The translations under genes and the position numbers were made by a program. From assembly GCF_002387245.1 (NCBI RefSeq), contig NZ_DGLD01000021.1, forward strand, positions 62,001 to 126,000: 64,000 nucleotides of DNA, given 5' to 3'. The first letter of the stretch is position 1; every line of letters starts with the position of its first letter. Below the pieces are notes generated by a model. The model saw nothing but the letters and a program-made list of their open reading frames with translations, searched no databases and had not been told where the DNA came from. The DNA is from Brevundimonas sp. UBA4553 (lineage in GTDB: Bacteria > Pseudomonadota > Alphaproteobacteria > Caulobacterales > Caulobacteraceae). Positions 1-8,159 of this stretch are shown here, piece after piece.

Positions 1-2
1 TG

Positions 3-50
3 CCGCCGGTTCTGGCCGAACTGATCCCGGCGCCCGCCTTTGCGCTCTAG
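3..50 (+). CDS. 3' end of an upstream gene (possibly pcm)
   Basis: An open frame enters from the left edge and ends at TAG (48-50), giving a 15-residue tail ending PAPAFAL. Such hydrophobic Ala/Phe tails are common in alphaproteobacterial protein-L-isoaspartate O-methyltransferases, and that gene often precedes tolC in this order. The identification is inferred from context and a short tail only. A weak 7-bp hairpin (59-65 with 74-80) follows without a T-run. Confidence 0.35.
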   Translation, partial: PPVLAELIPAPAFAL

Positions 51-183
51 TCGCGGTCGGCGACGGACATCATCGTCGCCAGCGTGAAAAAAACTTAACT
101 GGCGCAGGACGAGCGGAGTCTCCAACTACGCCATTCAGGCATTACGGGGCGCGCCGTCGGGGGCGTCAGGCAGGAATAGGTTC

Positions 184-1716
184 ATGTTGAAACGCTCGCG
201 CGCGCTCGCTTCGGTTGGTCTGGTCGCCCTTGCTGTGGGGGGCGCTGCGGCTCCGGCGGCGGCTGAGACCCTGCAGGAAGCCATCGGCCTGGCCTATCGC
301 ACCAATCCCACGCTGCTGGCGCAGCGCGCCACTCAACGCGCGCTGGACGAGACCATTGTCCAGGCGCGCGCGGGCCTGCGTCCGACCATCAGCGCCTCGG
401 CCGGGGTGGATTATGTTCGCACTCGCGTGCAGGGCGGCCAGCTGATCGACACGGACGGCGACGGCATTCCGGACGAGGTCGCCCGCACGGGGACGACGGA
501 AGACGACGGCGCCACCGCCAGCGTGAGCCTGTCCCAGAACATCTGGACGGCGGGACGCACGGCGCGCGGCATCGACGCGGCGGAAGCCAACGTCCGCGCC
601 GGTCGCGAGAATCTGCGCGACATCGAGCAGCAGGTGATGGCCTCGGTCGTTCAGGCCTATGCGGACGTCGTGCGCGACATGGAGATCCTGCGCATCCGGC
701 AGGAGAACATCACGGTCCTGCGTCGTCAGCTGGACGAATCCAACGCCCGCTTCGAAGTGGGCGAGATCACCCGCACCGACGTGGCTCAATCCGAAGCTCG
801 TTTGGCCCAGTCGGACGCCGATCTGGCCAACGCCCAGGCGCAGCTGTCGGTGTCGCGCGCCGCCTACGCCGCCGTCGTCGGCCAGGCGCCGACCAATATG
901 GAAACCCTGCCGGTTCTGCCGGGCCTGCCGGCTGATTTCGACGGCGCCCTGGATGTGGCGCTGATCGAGAACCCCGGCGTGCGGGCGGCGACCTACGCCC
1001 TGCAGGCGGCCGAGGCCAATGTGGCGGCTGCGCGCTCCGAATACCTGCCGTCGGCGCGCCTGCAAGCCTCCTATGGCGGCACGGCGAACGACCTGTCCGG
1101 CTTCGACCTGAGCGATCGCACCAGCTTCACCGCCGGCGCAAGCGTCTCCGTGCCCCTGTTCACGGGCGGCCTGAACCGGTCGCGCGTGGCGCAGGCGCTG
1201 GAGCGCGCCAACGCCGCCCAGATCAGCGTCGAGGGCGAGCGTCGCGGCGTGCTGCAGAGCGTCAGCTCGGCCTACGCCCAGACCGTGGCCGCCAAATCGA
1301 CCCTGCAAGCCGGTGAACAGGCTGTTCGTGCAGCCTCGGTCGCGGCCGAGGGCGTGCGTCAGGAAGCCCAGGTCGGACTGCGCACCACGCTGGACGTGCT
1401 GAACCAGGAGCTGGAGCTGCGCTCGGCCCAGGTCACCCTGGCCAGCGCCAACCGCAACCAGTACGTGGCCCAGGCCCAACTGCTGGCCGCCATGGGACGC
1501 CTGGGCGGACCCAACCTTGATCCGTCGATCGACGCCTATGACGCCGAGGCCAACTATAACGCCGTGCGCAATCGCGGCGGCCTGCCGTGGGACGGCGTGG
1601 TCGAGACCCTGGATCGCGTCGCAGCGCCGGGAATCACCCCCGCGACCGACGTCGAGGACGCGCCGATCGACGCCCAGTTGAAGAGCGAAGTCGTTCGCAC
1701 CGCTCCGGGAAATTGA
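184..1716 (+). CDS. tolC: TolC-family outer-membrane efflux/type I secretion channel
   Basis: A 510-residue protein with an N-terminal signal peptide (basic MLKRSR, hydrophobic stretch, AAA cleavage region near residue 27). Two tandem outer-membrane-efflux repeats follow, at about 30-240 and 250-450, rich in Ala, Gln and Glu as expected for the long periplasmic helices. A 50-residue Asp/Pro-rich tail ends the protein. An AGGAA ribosome-binding site lies 8-9 bases before the ATG. Its position just before popZ and valS matches the Caulobacter locus where a TolC homologue (RsaF type) sits. It should form the trimeric exit duct for a type I secretion system or RND pump. No partner ABC or membrane-fusion gene is in the window. 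Confidence 0.92.
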   Translation: MLKRSRALASVGLVALAVGGAAAPAAAETLQEAIGLAYRTNPTLLAQRATQRALDETIVQARAGLRPTISASAGVDYVRTRVQGGQLIDTDGDGIPDEVARTGTTEDDGATASVSLSQNIWTAGRTARGIDAAEANVRAGRENLRDIEQQVMASVVQAYADVVRDMEILRIRQENITVLRRQLDESNARFEVGEITRTDVAQSEARLAQSDADLANAQAQLSVSRAAYAAVVGQAPTNMETLPVLPGLPADFDGALDVALIENPGVRAATYALQAAEANVAAARSEYLPSARLQASYGGTANDLSGFDLSDRTSFTAGASVSVPLFTGGLNRSRVAQALERANAAQISVEGERRGVLQSVSSAYAQTVAAKSTLQAGEQAVRAASVAAEGVRQEAQVGLRTTLDVLNQELELRSAQVTLASANRNQYVAQAQLLAAMGRLGGPNLDPSIDAYDAEANYNAVRNRGGLPWDGVVETLDRVAAPGITPATDVEDAPIDAQLKSEVVRTAPGN

Positions 1717-1889
1717 CGTCGGATTAGCGTCACAGGGGAAAAACGTTCGTTGATTCTGACGGGCGTTGGTGCGACGACAGAGACAAGGGGAGGGCGAGTC
1801 TGTTTGTCCGGCCCTGATCGTCGCGCGCCGCCCGGCGCCTGTCGGCGGTCCCTATCAGGTTCAGCCCCGCTTCGCCCCAAGGTTCTGCC

Positions 1890-2468
1890 ATGACCGACCA
1901 GACCGCCCAGGAACCGACGATGGAAGAGATTCTGGCGTCGATTCGCCGGATCATCTCTGAAGACGACGCGCCGGCGGAAACCGCTGCTGCTGCGCCGGAA
2001 CCCGCTGTCGAGGTCGCCCCTGAGCCGGTGGTCGAGATTGCGGCTGAAGCTCCTGCGCCGACCCCGGCCGAGGACGAGGTTCTGGAACTGACCGAACGTT
2101 ATGAGGCGCCGGCGGCCGAATCGATCGGCGATCTGGACGTCGCCGACGTGGCGCCGTTCCCAGCCGCCCAGCCGGAGCCCGCGCCGGAGCCTGTCGCCGC
2201 GCCGGATTATGATTCCCTCGTCGGCGAAAGCGCCGCCGCCAGCGCCGCATCTGCCTTCGCCGGTCTGGCCGCCACCTTCCAGAAGCCGGAAGCGCCCGTC
2301 GGGTCCGCGCCGCAGGACCTGCCCTTCGTCAGCGGCAATACGGTCGAGGCCATGGTTCAGAACATGCTGCGTCCGATGCTGAAGGACTGGCTGGACGCCA
2401 ACCTGCCGGGCATCGTCGAGGCCCAGGTACGCAAGGAAGTCGAACGCATCGCCCGCAACGCCGGCTAG
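1890..2468 (+). CDS. popZ: PopZ polar organising protein (DUF2497)
   Basis: A 192-residue protein. It carries the PopZ N-terminal helix (EPTMEEILASIRRIISED, residues 8-25), then a long Pro/Glu/Ala-rich acidic linker (about 26-115). The conserved C-terminal helices include MLRPMLKDWLDANLP and a basic/acidic tail. In Caulobacter PopZ forms the polar matrix that anchors ParB-parS and recruits cell-cycle regulators; the N-terminal helix binds clients, the linker is disordered and the C-terminal helices oligomerise. Location between a TolC gene and valS is the same as in Caulobacter. AAGG precedes the ATG by about 8 bases. The linker is slightly longer than in the 177-residue Caulobacter protein. 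Confidence 0.93.
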   Translation: MTDQTAQEPTMEEILASIRRIISEDDAPAETAAAAPEPAVEVAPEPVVEIAAEAPAPTPAEDEVLELTERYEAPAAESIGDLDVADVAPFPAAQPEPAPEPVAAPDYDSLVGESAAASAASAFAGLAATFQKPEAPVGSAPQDLPFVSGNTVEAMVQNMLRPMLKDWLDANLPGIVEAQVRKEVERIARNAG

Positions 2469-2499
2469 CCCTTCGCTTCACCAGACACTAAGTCATTGA

Positions 2500-2525
2500 G
2501 GGCGGCTCCGGCGGGGCCGCCCTTT
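2500..2525 (+). terminator. Intrinsic terminator after popZ
   Basis: Perfect 7-bp stem GGGCGGC (2500-2506) with GCCGCCC (2516-2522), followed by TTT. It lies between the popZ stop and the valS start, so valS probably has its own promoter or depends on read-through. Confidence 0.6.
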
Positions 2526-2549
2526 CGCATTTCACGAAACGACATTCCT

Positions 2550-5300
2550 ATGCTTGAGAAGACTTTCGAACCCCAGGCCGCCGAACCGCGCCTCTACGCC
2601 CAGTGGGAAGAGAGCGGCCTGTTTGCGCCGCGCGCCGCCAAGGCCACGGACGGGGCTGCCGACGCCTATTCGATCGTCATCCCGCCGCCGAACGTGACGG
2701 GCTCGCTGCACATCGGCCACGCCCTGAACAATACGCTGCAGGACATCCTGGCGCGCTATCACCGGATGAAGGGCAAGGCCGTGCTGTGGCTGCCCGGCAC
2801 CGACCACGCCGGCATCGCGACGCAGATGGTGGTCGAGCGTCAGCTGGCAGCGGCGGGGAACGTCGGGCGGCGCGACATGGGCCGCGAGGCCTTCATGGAC
2901 AAGGTCTGGGAGTGGAAGGCGGAATCGGGCGGGACCATCGTGCGCCAGCTGCGCCGTCTGGGCTCTTCCTGTGACTGGTCGCGCGAGCGTTTCACCCTGG
3001 ACGAGGGGCTGAACGCCGCTGTCCGCAAGGTCTTCGTCAAGCTGCATCAGGACGGCCTGATCTATCGCGACAAGCGTCTGGTGAACTGGGACCCGCATTT
3101 CCAGACGGCCATCTCCGACCTGGAGGTCGAACAGCGCGAGCAGGACGGCCACTACTGGCACTTCGCCTATCCCCTGGCCGACGGCGTCACCTATGAGCAT
3201 CCGATCGCCTTCGACGAGGACGGCAAGGCGACCGAGTTCGAGACCCGCGACTTCATCGTCGTGGCCACGACGCGGCCGGAAACCATGCTGGGCGATACGG
3301 GCGTGGCGGTTCACCCCGAGGACGAGCGTTACGCGGGTCTGGTCGGCAAGGACGTGATCCTGCCGATCACCGGGCGTCGCATTCCCATCGTCGCCGACGA
3401 CTATGCCGATCCGACCAAGGGGTCCGGCGCGGTGAAGATCACCCCGGCGCACGACTTCAACGACTTCGGCGTCGGCAAGCGCGCCGGTCTGGCTGCGCTG
3501 AACGTGATGGACGCCTTCGCGCGCATCACCAATGAAGACGTGCTGGAAATCCCCGCCGATCTGGTGGGCCTGGACCGCTTCGCCGCGCGCAAGGCCATCG
3601 TCGCCCGCGCCGAGGAAGAGAAGTGGCTGCGCGAGATCGAGAAGACCAAACACGTCGTCCCGCACGGCGACCGCTCGGGCGTGGTCATCGAGCCGTGGCT
3701 GACGGATCAATGGTACGTCGACGCACACACGCTCGCTCAACCGGCGCTTAAGGCGGTCGAGGAGGGGGCGACGGTCTTCGAACCCAAGTCCTACGAGAAG
3801 ATCTACTTCGAGTGGCTGCGCAACATCGAGCCCTGGTGCATTTCGCGCCAGCTGTGGTGGGGTCACCGCATTCCGGCCTGGTACGGTCCGAACGGCGAGA
3901 TCTATGTCGCCGAAACGGAAGAGGACGCCCGCGAACAGGCGCTGGCCGACTACGACTCCGAGGTCGTGCTGACGCAGGACGAGGACGTTCTGGACACCTG
4001 GTTCAGCTCGGCCCTGTGGCCCTTCTCGACCATGGGCTGGCCCGAGAAGACCGAGGATCTGGAGCGCTTCTACCCGACCAGCGATCTGGTCACGGCGGCG
4101 GACATCATCTTCTTCTGGGTCGCCCGGATGATGATGATGGGCCTGCACTTCATGGACGGCGAGGCGCCGTTCAAGCGCGTCATCATCAATGGTCTGGTCC
4201 GCGACGAGAAGGGCCAGAAGATGTCGAAATCCAAGGGCAACGTCATCGACCCGCTGGGCATCATCGATGAGCTGGGCGCCGACCCGCTGCGCTTCACCAT
4301 GGCCATCCTGTCGGGCACGCGCGACATCAAGTTGTCGAAGCAGCGCATTGAAGGTTATCGCAATTTCGGCACCAAGCTGTGGAACGCCGCCCGCTTCAGC
4401 CAGATGAACGAGGCCAAGCGCGTCGAGGGCTTTGATCCCGCGACGGTCGAGCAGACCATCAACCGCTGGATCCGCGGTGAGTTGACCAAGGCCGAGCGCG
4501 CCGTGTCGGAAGCCATCGAAGGCGGTCGTTTCGACGACGCGGCGGGCGCTCTGTACCGCTTCGTCTGGAACGTCTTCTGCGACTGGTATCTGGAACTGGC
4601 CAAGCCGGTGTTCAACGGCGCCGATGAAGCCGCCAAGGCCGAGACGCGCGCCATGACGGCCTGGACCATCGACCAGACGTTGAAGCTGCTGCATCCGGTC
4701 ATGCCCTTCATCACCGAAGAGCTGTGGGCCGAACTGGGCAAGGAAGGTCCGGCACGCGAGAGCCTGCTGATCGGGGCCGAATGGCCGGCCCTGCCGGACG
4801 CCTTTATCGACGCCTCGGCCGAGGCCGAGATCGGCTGGCTGGTTGATCTGGTCGGTGAAATCCGCGCCCTGAGGGCCGAGATGAACGTGCCGCCGTCGGC
4901 CAAGCCGCCGCTGGCCTTTGTCGCGCCCGACGCCGTGACCGCAGAGCGCATCGCGCGCCACCGCGAACTGCTGCTGACCCTGGGCCGCGTGTCGGAAATC
5001 GCCGTGGCCGAGGCCGCGCCCGCGGGAGCCGTGACCTTCGTTTCGGGCGGGACGACGGCGGCGCTGTCGCTGGCCGGGATCATCGACCTGACCGCTGAAC
5101 GCGCGCGTCTGGAGAAGGAGATCGCCGTCTTCGAGAGCGACATCGGTCACGTGAACAAGAAGCTGGGCAATCCCAACTTCGTGTCGCGCGCCGCGCCGGA
5201 AGTCGTGGACGAACAGCGCGCCAAGCTGGCCGAGGCCGAAGAGGGCAAGGTCAAGCTGCAAGCCGCTTTGGCGCGTCTGGACGCGATGGCGGGCGCGTGA
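2550..5300 (+). CDS. valS: Valyl-tRNA synthetase
   Basis: A 916-residue class I aminoacyl-tRNA synthetase charging tRNA-Val in the cytoplasm. The HIGH signature is seen as LHIGH (residues 53-57) after PPNVTGS, and KMSKS near residue 557. WWGHRIP and a C-terminal coiled coil (last ~70 residues, rich in Glu/Lys/Leu), typical of ValS, are also present. The ATG at 2550 was chosen over an in-frame ATG at 2496 because the latter lies before the popZ terminator and adds no conserved sequence; MLEKTFEPQAAEPRLY is the usual ValS beginning. The stop overlaps the next gene start (GTGA, 5297-5300), so tlyA is translationally coupled. Confidence 0.97.
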   Translation: MLEKTFEPQAAEPRLYAQWEESGLFAPRAAKATDGAADAYSIVIPPPNVTGSLHIGHALNNTLQDILARYHRMKGKAVLWLPGTDHAGIATQMVVERQLAAAGNVGRRDMGREAFMDKVWEWKAESGGTIVRQLRRLGSSCDWSRERFTLDEGLNAAVRKVFVKLHQDGLIYRDKRLVNWDPHFQTAISDLEVEQREQDGHYWHFAYPLADGVTYEHPIAFDEDGKATEFETRDFIVVATTRPETMLGDTGVAVHPEDERYAGLVGKDVILPITGRRIPIVADDYADPTKGSGAVKITPAHDFNDFGVGKRAGLAALNVMDAFARITNEDVLEIPADLVGLDRFAARKAIVARAEEEKWLREIEKTKHVVPHGDRSGVVIEPWLTDQWYVDAHTLAQPALKAVEEGATVFEPKSYEKIYFEWLRNIEPWCISRQLWWGHRIPAWYGPNGEIYVAETEEDAREQALADYDSEVVLTQDEDVLDTWFSSALWPFSTMGWPEKTEDLERFYPTSDLVTAADIIFFWVARMMMMGLHFMDGEAPFKRVIINGLVRDEKGQKMSKSKGNVIDPLGIIDELGADPLRFTMAILSGTRDIKLSKQRIEGYRNFGTKLWNAARFSQMNEAKRVEGFDPATVEQTINRWIRGELTKAERAVSEAIEGGRFDDAAGALYRFVWNVFCDWYLELAKPVFNGADEAAKAETRAMTAWTIDQTLKLLHPVMPFITEELWAELGKEGPARESLLIGAEWPALPDAFIDASAEAEIGWLVDLVGEIRALRAEMNVPPSAKPPLAFVAPDAVTAERIARHRELLLTLGRVSEIAVAEAAPAGAVTFVSGGTTAALSLAGIIDLTAERARLEKEIAVFESDIGHVNKKLGNPNFVSRAAPEVVDEQRAKLAEAEEGKVKLQAALARLDAMAGA

Positions 5301-6037
5301 GGAAGGTCCGTCTGGATCAGCTTCTGGTCACGCTTGGTCTGGCGGAAAGCCGGGCCAAGGCCAAGGCGGCGGTGGAGGCGGGCGGCGTCACCGTGGACGG
5401 CGCGCCCGCCAAGGCGGCCTCGCAGACGGTCAATGAAGACGCGGAGATCGGTTACGCGGCCGCCCACCGGTGGGTCGGGCGCGGGGCGCTGAAGCTGGAA
5501 CGGGCGTTGGATCTGTGGCCGGTTGCAGTCGAGGGCCGGACGGTGCTGGACGTCGGCGCCTCGACCGGCGGCTTCACCGAGGTCTGTCTGGATCGGGGGG
5601 CGGCCCGGGTCTTCGCCGTCGATGTCGGTTTCGGCCAGATGCATCCGAAGGTCGCCGCCGATCCGCGCGTGATCAATCTGGAGCGGACGGACGCGCGTGA
5701 GCTGACGTCGGCGATCATCACCGAGGCACCGTCGCTGGTCGTCTGCGACGCCAGCTTCATCGGCTTGTCGAAGGTGCTGCCCGTCGCTCTGGATCTGGCG
5801 GCGCCGGACGCGGACCTGATTACCCTGGTCAAGCCGCAGTTCGAGGGCGCGGGCCCAAAAGACGCCGGCAAGAAGGGCGTGGTCAAGGATCCCGAGGCCC
5901 ATGTCGCGGCGGTCGAAGGCGTGCGCGCCTGGCTGGAAAGCGCCGGCTGGTCTGTGAGGGAGACGGTGGAGAGCCCGATCACGGGCGGCGACGGCAACGT
6001 CGAGTTCCTGATGTGGGCGCAGCGACGGGTTGAGTAA
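5297..6037 (+). CDS. tlyA: TlyA-family rRNA 2'-O-methyltransferase
   Basis: A 246-residue protein starting with GTG, overlapping the valS stop by four bases. Residues 1-65 form an S4 RNA-binding domain (RLDQLLVTLGLAESRAKA). The rest is an FtsJ/RrmJ-type SAM-dependent methyltransferase, with motif I LDVGASTGG at 84-92 and KPQFE near 180. TlyA homologues 2'-O-methylate cytidines of 16S and 23S rRNA and were historically called hemolysins. Which nucleotide is modified here cannot be read from sequence. A strong bidirectional terminator follows seven bases after the stop. Confidence 0.9.
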   Translation: MRKVRLDQLLVTLGLAESRAKAKAAVEAGGVTVDGAPAKAASQTVNEDAEIGYAAAHRWVGRGALKLERALDLWPVAVEGRTVLDVGASTGGFTEVCLDRGAARVFAVDVGFGQMHPKVAADPRVINLERTDARELTSAIITEAPSLVVCDASFIGLSKVLPVALDLAAPDADLITLVKPQFEGAGPKDAGKKGVVKDPEAHVAAVEGVRAWLESAGWSVRETVESPITGGDGNVEFLMWAQRRVE

Positions 6038-6043
6038 AAATGC

Positions 6044-6073
6044 AGAGGGCCGCCGGTGATCCGGCGGCCCTCT
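6044..6073. terminator. Bidirectional terminator between tlyA and the glycine-zipper gene
   Basis: Perfect 13-bp stem (6044-6056 with 6061-6073), TGAT loop. An A5 run at 6036-6040 supplies the U-tract for the minus-strand transcript; on the plus strand only TCTTC follows. Confidence 0.85.
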
Positions 6074-6104
6074 TCACGTCGTGGATCGACAGGGGGGCTG
6101 AAAC

Positions 6105-6752
6105 TTAATCCACGACGCGATAGCGGCCGTCCTGGTCGGGGCAGGTGCGCACGTAGCGCGTCTCGCTGCGACCGTCGGGCAGGCGAATGACGCTCTCGGC
6201 GAGGCGGCATCCGTCGTTGCTGTTCTGATAGCGATAGTCCGGGGCGGGCTGACTGTAGCCCTGGTCGTACTGCCCGTCGTTGCGGCCGTACGCGTAATAC
6301 CGGTTGTCGTAGCCGGAGTTGTCATAGCCGTAGGCGGGCGGGATGTAGGTCTGGCCGTATGGCTGGCTGTAGCTGTTGTAGCCATAGCTCGACGACCGGT
6401 AACGCGGGTCGCAGTTGGCCGCGGAATTATTGCCGACTCCGGCGCCGATCGCCGCGCCGAGGACGCCGCCCAGAACGCTGCCTTCGGTCCGACGTCCACG
6501 CGCCGCGAGCTGGGAGCCGACCACGGCGCCGATGGTGGCGCCGACCAGACCGCCGGTGGCGGTCCGCGTCCGTTGATCACTGACGCAGGGGTCGTAGTAG
6601 CCGCCTTGCGAGCCGTAGTTGTTGTAGGCGGGCGGGTAGCCATAGCCATAGGTCTGGGCGCTGACGACGCCCGGAACCATAAGCGACCCTGTCACCGCCA
6701 GGGCGGCGACGGCCGTGGCGGAAGCCCATTTTGACAGATGACCGATCATCAT
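6105..6752 (-). CDS. Glycine-zipper envelope protein, Tyr/Gly-rich
   Basis: A 215-residue exported protein of unknown role. The start at 6752 (tandem ATGATG) was chosen because AGGGA lies 8 bases upstream and a clean signal peptide follows (hydrophobic ATAVAALAVTGSLMV, then VSAQ). A Tyr/Gly/Asn/Pro-rich low-complexity stretch flanks a glycine-zipper pair (GGLVGATIGAVVGSQLA and GGVLGAAIGAGVG, about 70-115), the signature of 2TM glycine-zipper (SlyB/Rick_17kDa-like) proteins that insert in the outer membrane. The C-terminal ~45 residues contain Cys and a conserved-looking RLPDGRSETRYVRTC block. Function is inferred only as envelope structure. Confidence 0.8.
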   Translation of the reverse strand: MMIGHLSKWASATAVAALAVTGSLMVPGVVSAQTYGYGYPPAYNNYGSQGGYYDPCVSDQRTRTATGGLVGATIGAVVGSQLAARGRRTEGSVLGGVLGAAIGAGVGNNSAANCDPRYRSSSYGYNSYSQPYGQTYIPPAYGYDNSGYDNRYYAYGRNDGQYDQGYSQPAPDYRYQNSNDGCRLAESVIRLPDGRSETRYVRTCPDQDGRYRVVD

Positions 6753-6821
6753 TCGTATCCCTGCGACAGAACCCTGAGCTGAACGGCTGCGGCGCGCTGT
6801 CTGTTGCATCCAGAGATAGGC

Positions 6822-6874
6822 GGGCGAAGCTGAACGGCTTTTGATCGCGTCGTTCATCTTCGTTCAGGTTTCAG
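6822..6874 (-). promoter_or_regulatory. Shared upstream element of an envelope gene
   Basis: The 16-mer GGGCGAAGCTGAACGG (6822-6837) and CAGGTTTCAG (6865-6874) recur in the same order upstream of the autotransporter gene (54972-55009). A further GCTGAACGG lies at 6779-6787. On the minus strand they read CTGAAACCTG then CCGTTCAGC, ahead of the glycine-zipper start. Probably a promoter or response-regulator site; its binding factor is unknown. Confidence 0.4.
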
Positions 6875-6905
6875 ATTTCGGACAGGACCGGCTAGAAGCC
6901 GCGCC

Positions 6906-8150
6906 ATGACGCAGACGCTGACCATCGCCCGCATGGGCCATCAGGGCGACGGGATCGCCGACACGCCCCATGGCCTCGTATTCGTGCCCGGCGCCCTGCC
7001 GGGAGAAACGGTCTCGGCCGAGGTGAAGGACGGACGGGCCGAACAGTTCGACCTGATCGAGGCTAGTCCGGATCGCCGCCCCATCCATTCCGAGACCTAT
7101 GCCGAGTGCGGCGTCGCGCCGATGCAGCACTGGGCGGACGAACCCTATCTGGCGTGGAAGCGGGACATCGTGATCCAGACGCTGGCGCGGGAAGGGATCG
7201 AGACCGAGGTCGAGGCGACGGTCGCCGTGCCCCAGGCCAGCCGCCGCCGTCTGGCCCTTCACGCGCGCAGCGGACCGGGCGGACGCGTCCTTCTGGGGTT
7301 CAAGGCGCGGCGCTCGTGGCGGCTGGTCGAGCTGACGGACTGCCCCGTATCGCACCCGGCGCTGACGGCGGCGTTGCCGGCCCTGGCCAGGGTGGCGGCC
7401 CCCTTCCTGGGCCATCCCAAGTCGGCGCCGACCCTTCATGTCACCCTGACGGACACCGGGCTGGATGTGGATGTGACAGGCGTCGAGAAGAAGTCGGGCG
7501 GGTTGACCGCCGACGTGACCGCGCGCGCGATCGCGGCGGCGGCCGAGGCCGATCTGGCGCGTCTCAGCCTGGACGGGGACACCCTGGTGATGGCGCGACA
7601 GCCTCGCGTCACCTTTGGCCGGGCCACCGTGCCCCTGCCGCCCGGCGCATTTCTGCAGGCCGCGCCAGCCGCCGAAGCCGCCATGGTCAGCCGGGCGGTG
7701 GACGCGGTTAGGGGGGCCAAGAAGGTCGCCGACCTGTTCTGCGGCGCCGGCACCTTCACCTTCCCTCTGGGAGAGGTGGCCAGCGTCGTGGCGGCGGATT
7801 CGTCGGCGGCCTCCATCGCGGCGCTGAAGGCCGGCGTGTCGACCGCCCAGGGCCTCAAGACCATCGAGGCCCAGGCGCGCGACCTGTTCCGCCGTCCCCT
7901 GTCGCCCTATGATCTCAAGGGCTGCGAGGCCATTGTGATCGACCCGCCGCGAGCGGGCGCGCGAGAGCAGACCGAGCAACTGCCGGGCACGAAGGCGGGC
8001 CTAGTCGTCGGCGTGTCGTGCAATCCGCAGACCTTCGCGCGTGACGCGCGCATCCTGATCGACGCCGGCTTCAGGCTGGAAAAGGTCACGCCGATTGACC
8101 AGTTCCTGTGGTCCACCCATGTCGAACTGGTCGGTCTGTTCCGCCGCTAG
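6906..8150 (+). CDS. RNA m5U methyltransferase, TrmA/RlmD family
   Basis: A 414-residue protein with an N-terminal TRAM-like region, a central insert and a C-terminal SAM-methyltransferase fold. Motif I is DLFCGAGTFTFPL. DPPRAGA and the catalytic-cysteine motif GVSCNPQTFARDA are intact. It should form 5-methyluridine in rRNA or tRNA. The iron-sulfur cysteine cluster normal for this family (CPxYGxCGGC, then a distal Cys) is eroded: here SETYAECGVA keeps only the middle Cys, plus the distal Cys in TDCPVSHP. The gene is divergent from the glycine-zipper gene, and M24 peptidase follows after 9 bases, suggesting a two-gene operon. Confidence 0.85.
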   Translation: MTQTLTIARMGHQGDGIADTPHGLVFVPGALPGETVSAEVKDGRAEQFDLIEASPDRRPIHSETYAECGVAPMQHWADEPYLAWKRDIVIQTLAREGIETEVEATVAVPQASRRRLALHARSGPGGRVLLGFKARRSWRLVELTDCPVSHPALTAALPALARVAAPFLGHPKSAPTLHVTLTDTGLDVDVTGVEKKSGGLTADVTARAIAAAAEADLARLSLDGDTLVMARQPRVTFGRATVPLPPGAFLQAAPAAEAAMVSRAVDAVRGAKKVADLFCGAGTFTFPLGEVASVVAADSSAASIAALKAGVSTAQGLKTIEAQARDLFRRPLSPYDLKGCEAIVIDPPRAGAREQTEQLPGTKAGLVVGVSCNPQTFARDARILIDAGFRLEKVTPIDQFLWSTHVELVGLFRR

Positions 8151-8159
8151 AGTGTAGCC

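Noticed and set aside
166..1479. Long minus-strand frame opposite tolC
   Set aside because: Low-complexity Gly/Arg/Gln shadow of the tolC reading frame.
2532..5261. Very long open frame (over 900 codons) on the minus strand opposite valS
   Set aside because: High-G+C codon bias leaves antisense frames open. The composition is Arg/Gly/His/Gln-rich with no domain, and valS on the other strand is certain.
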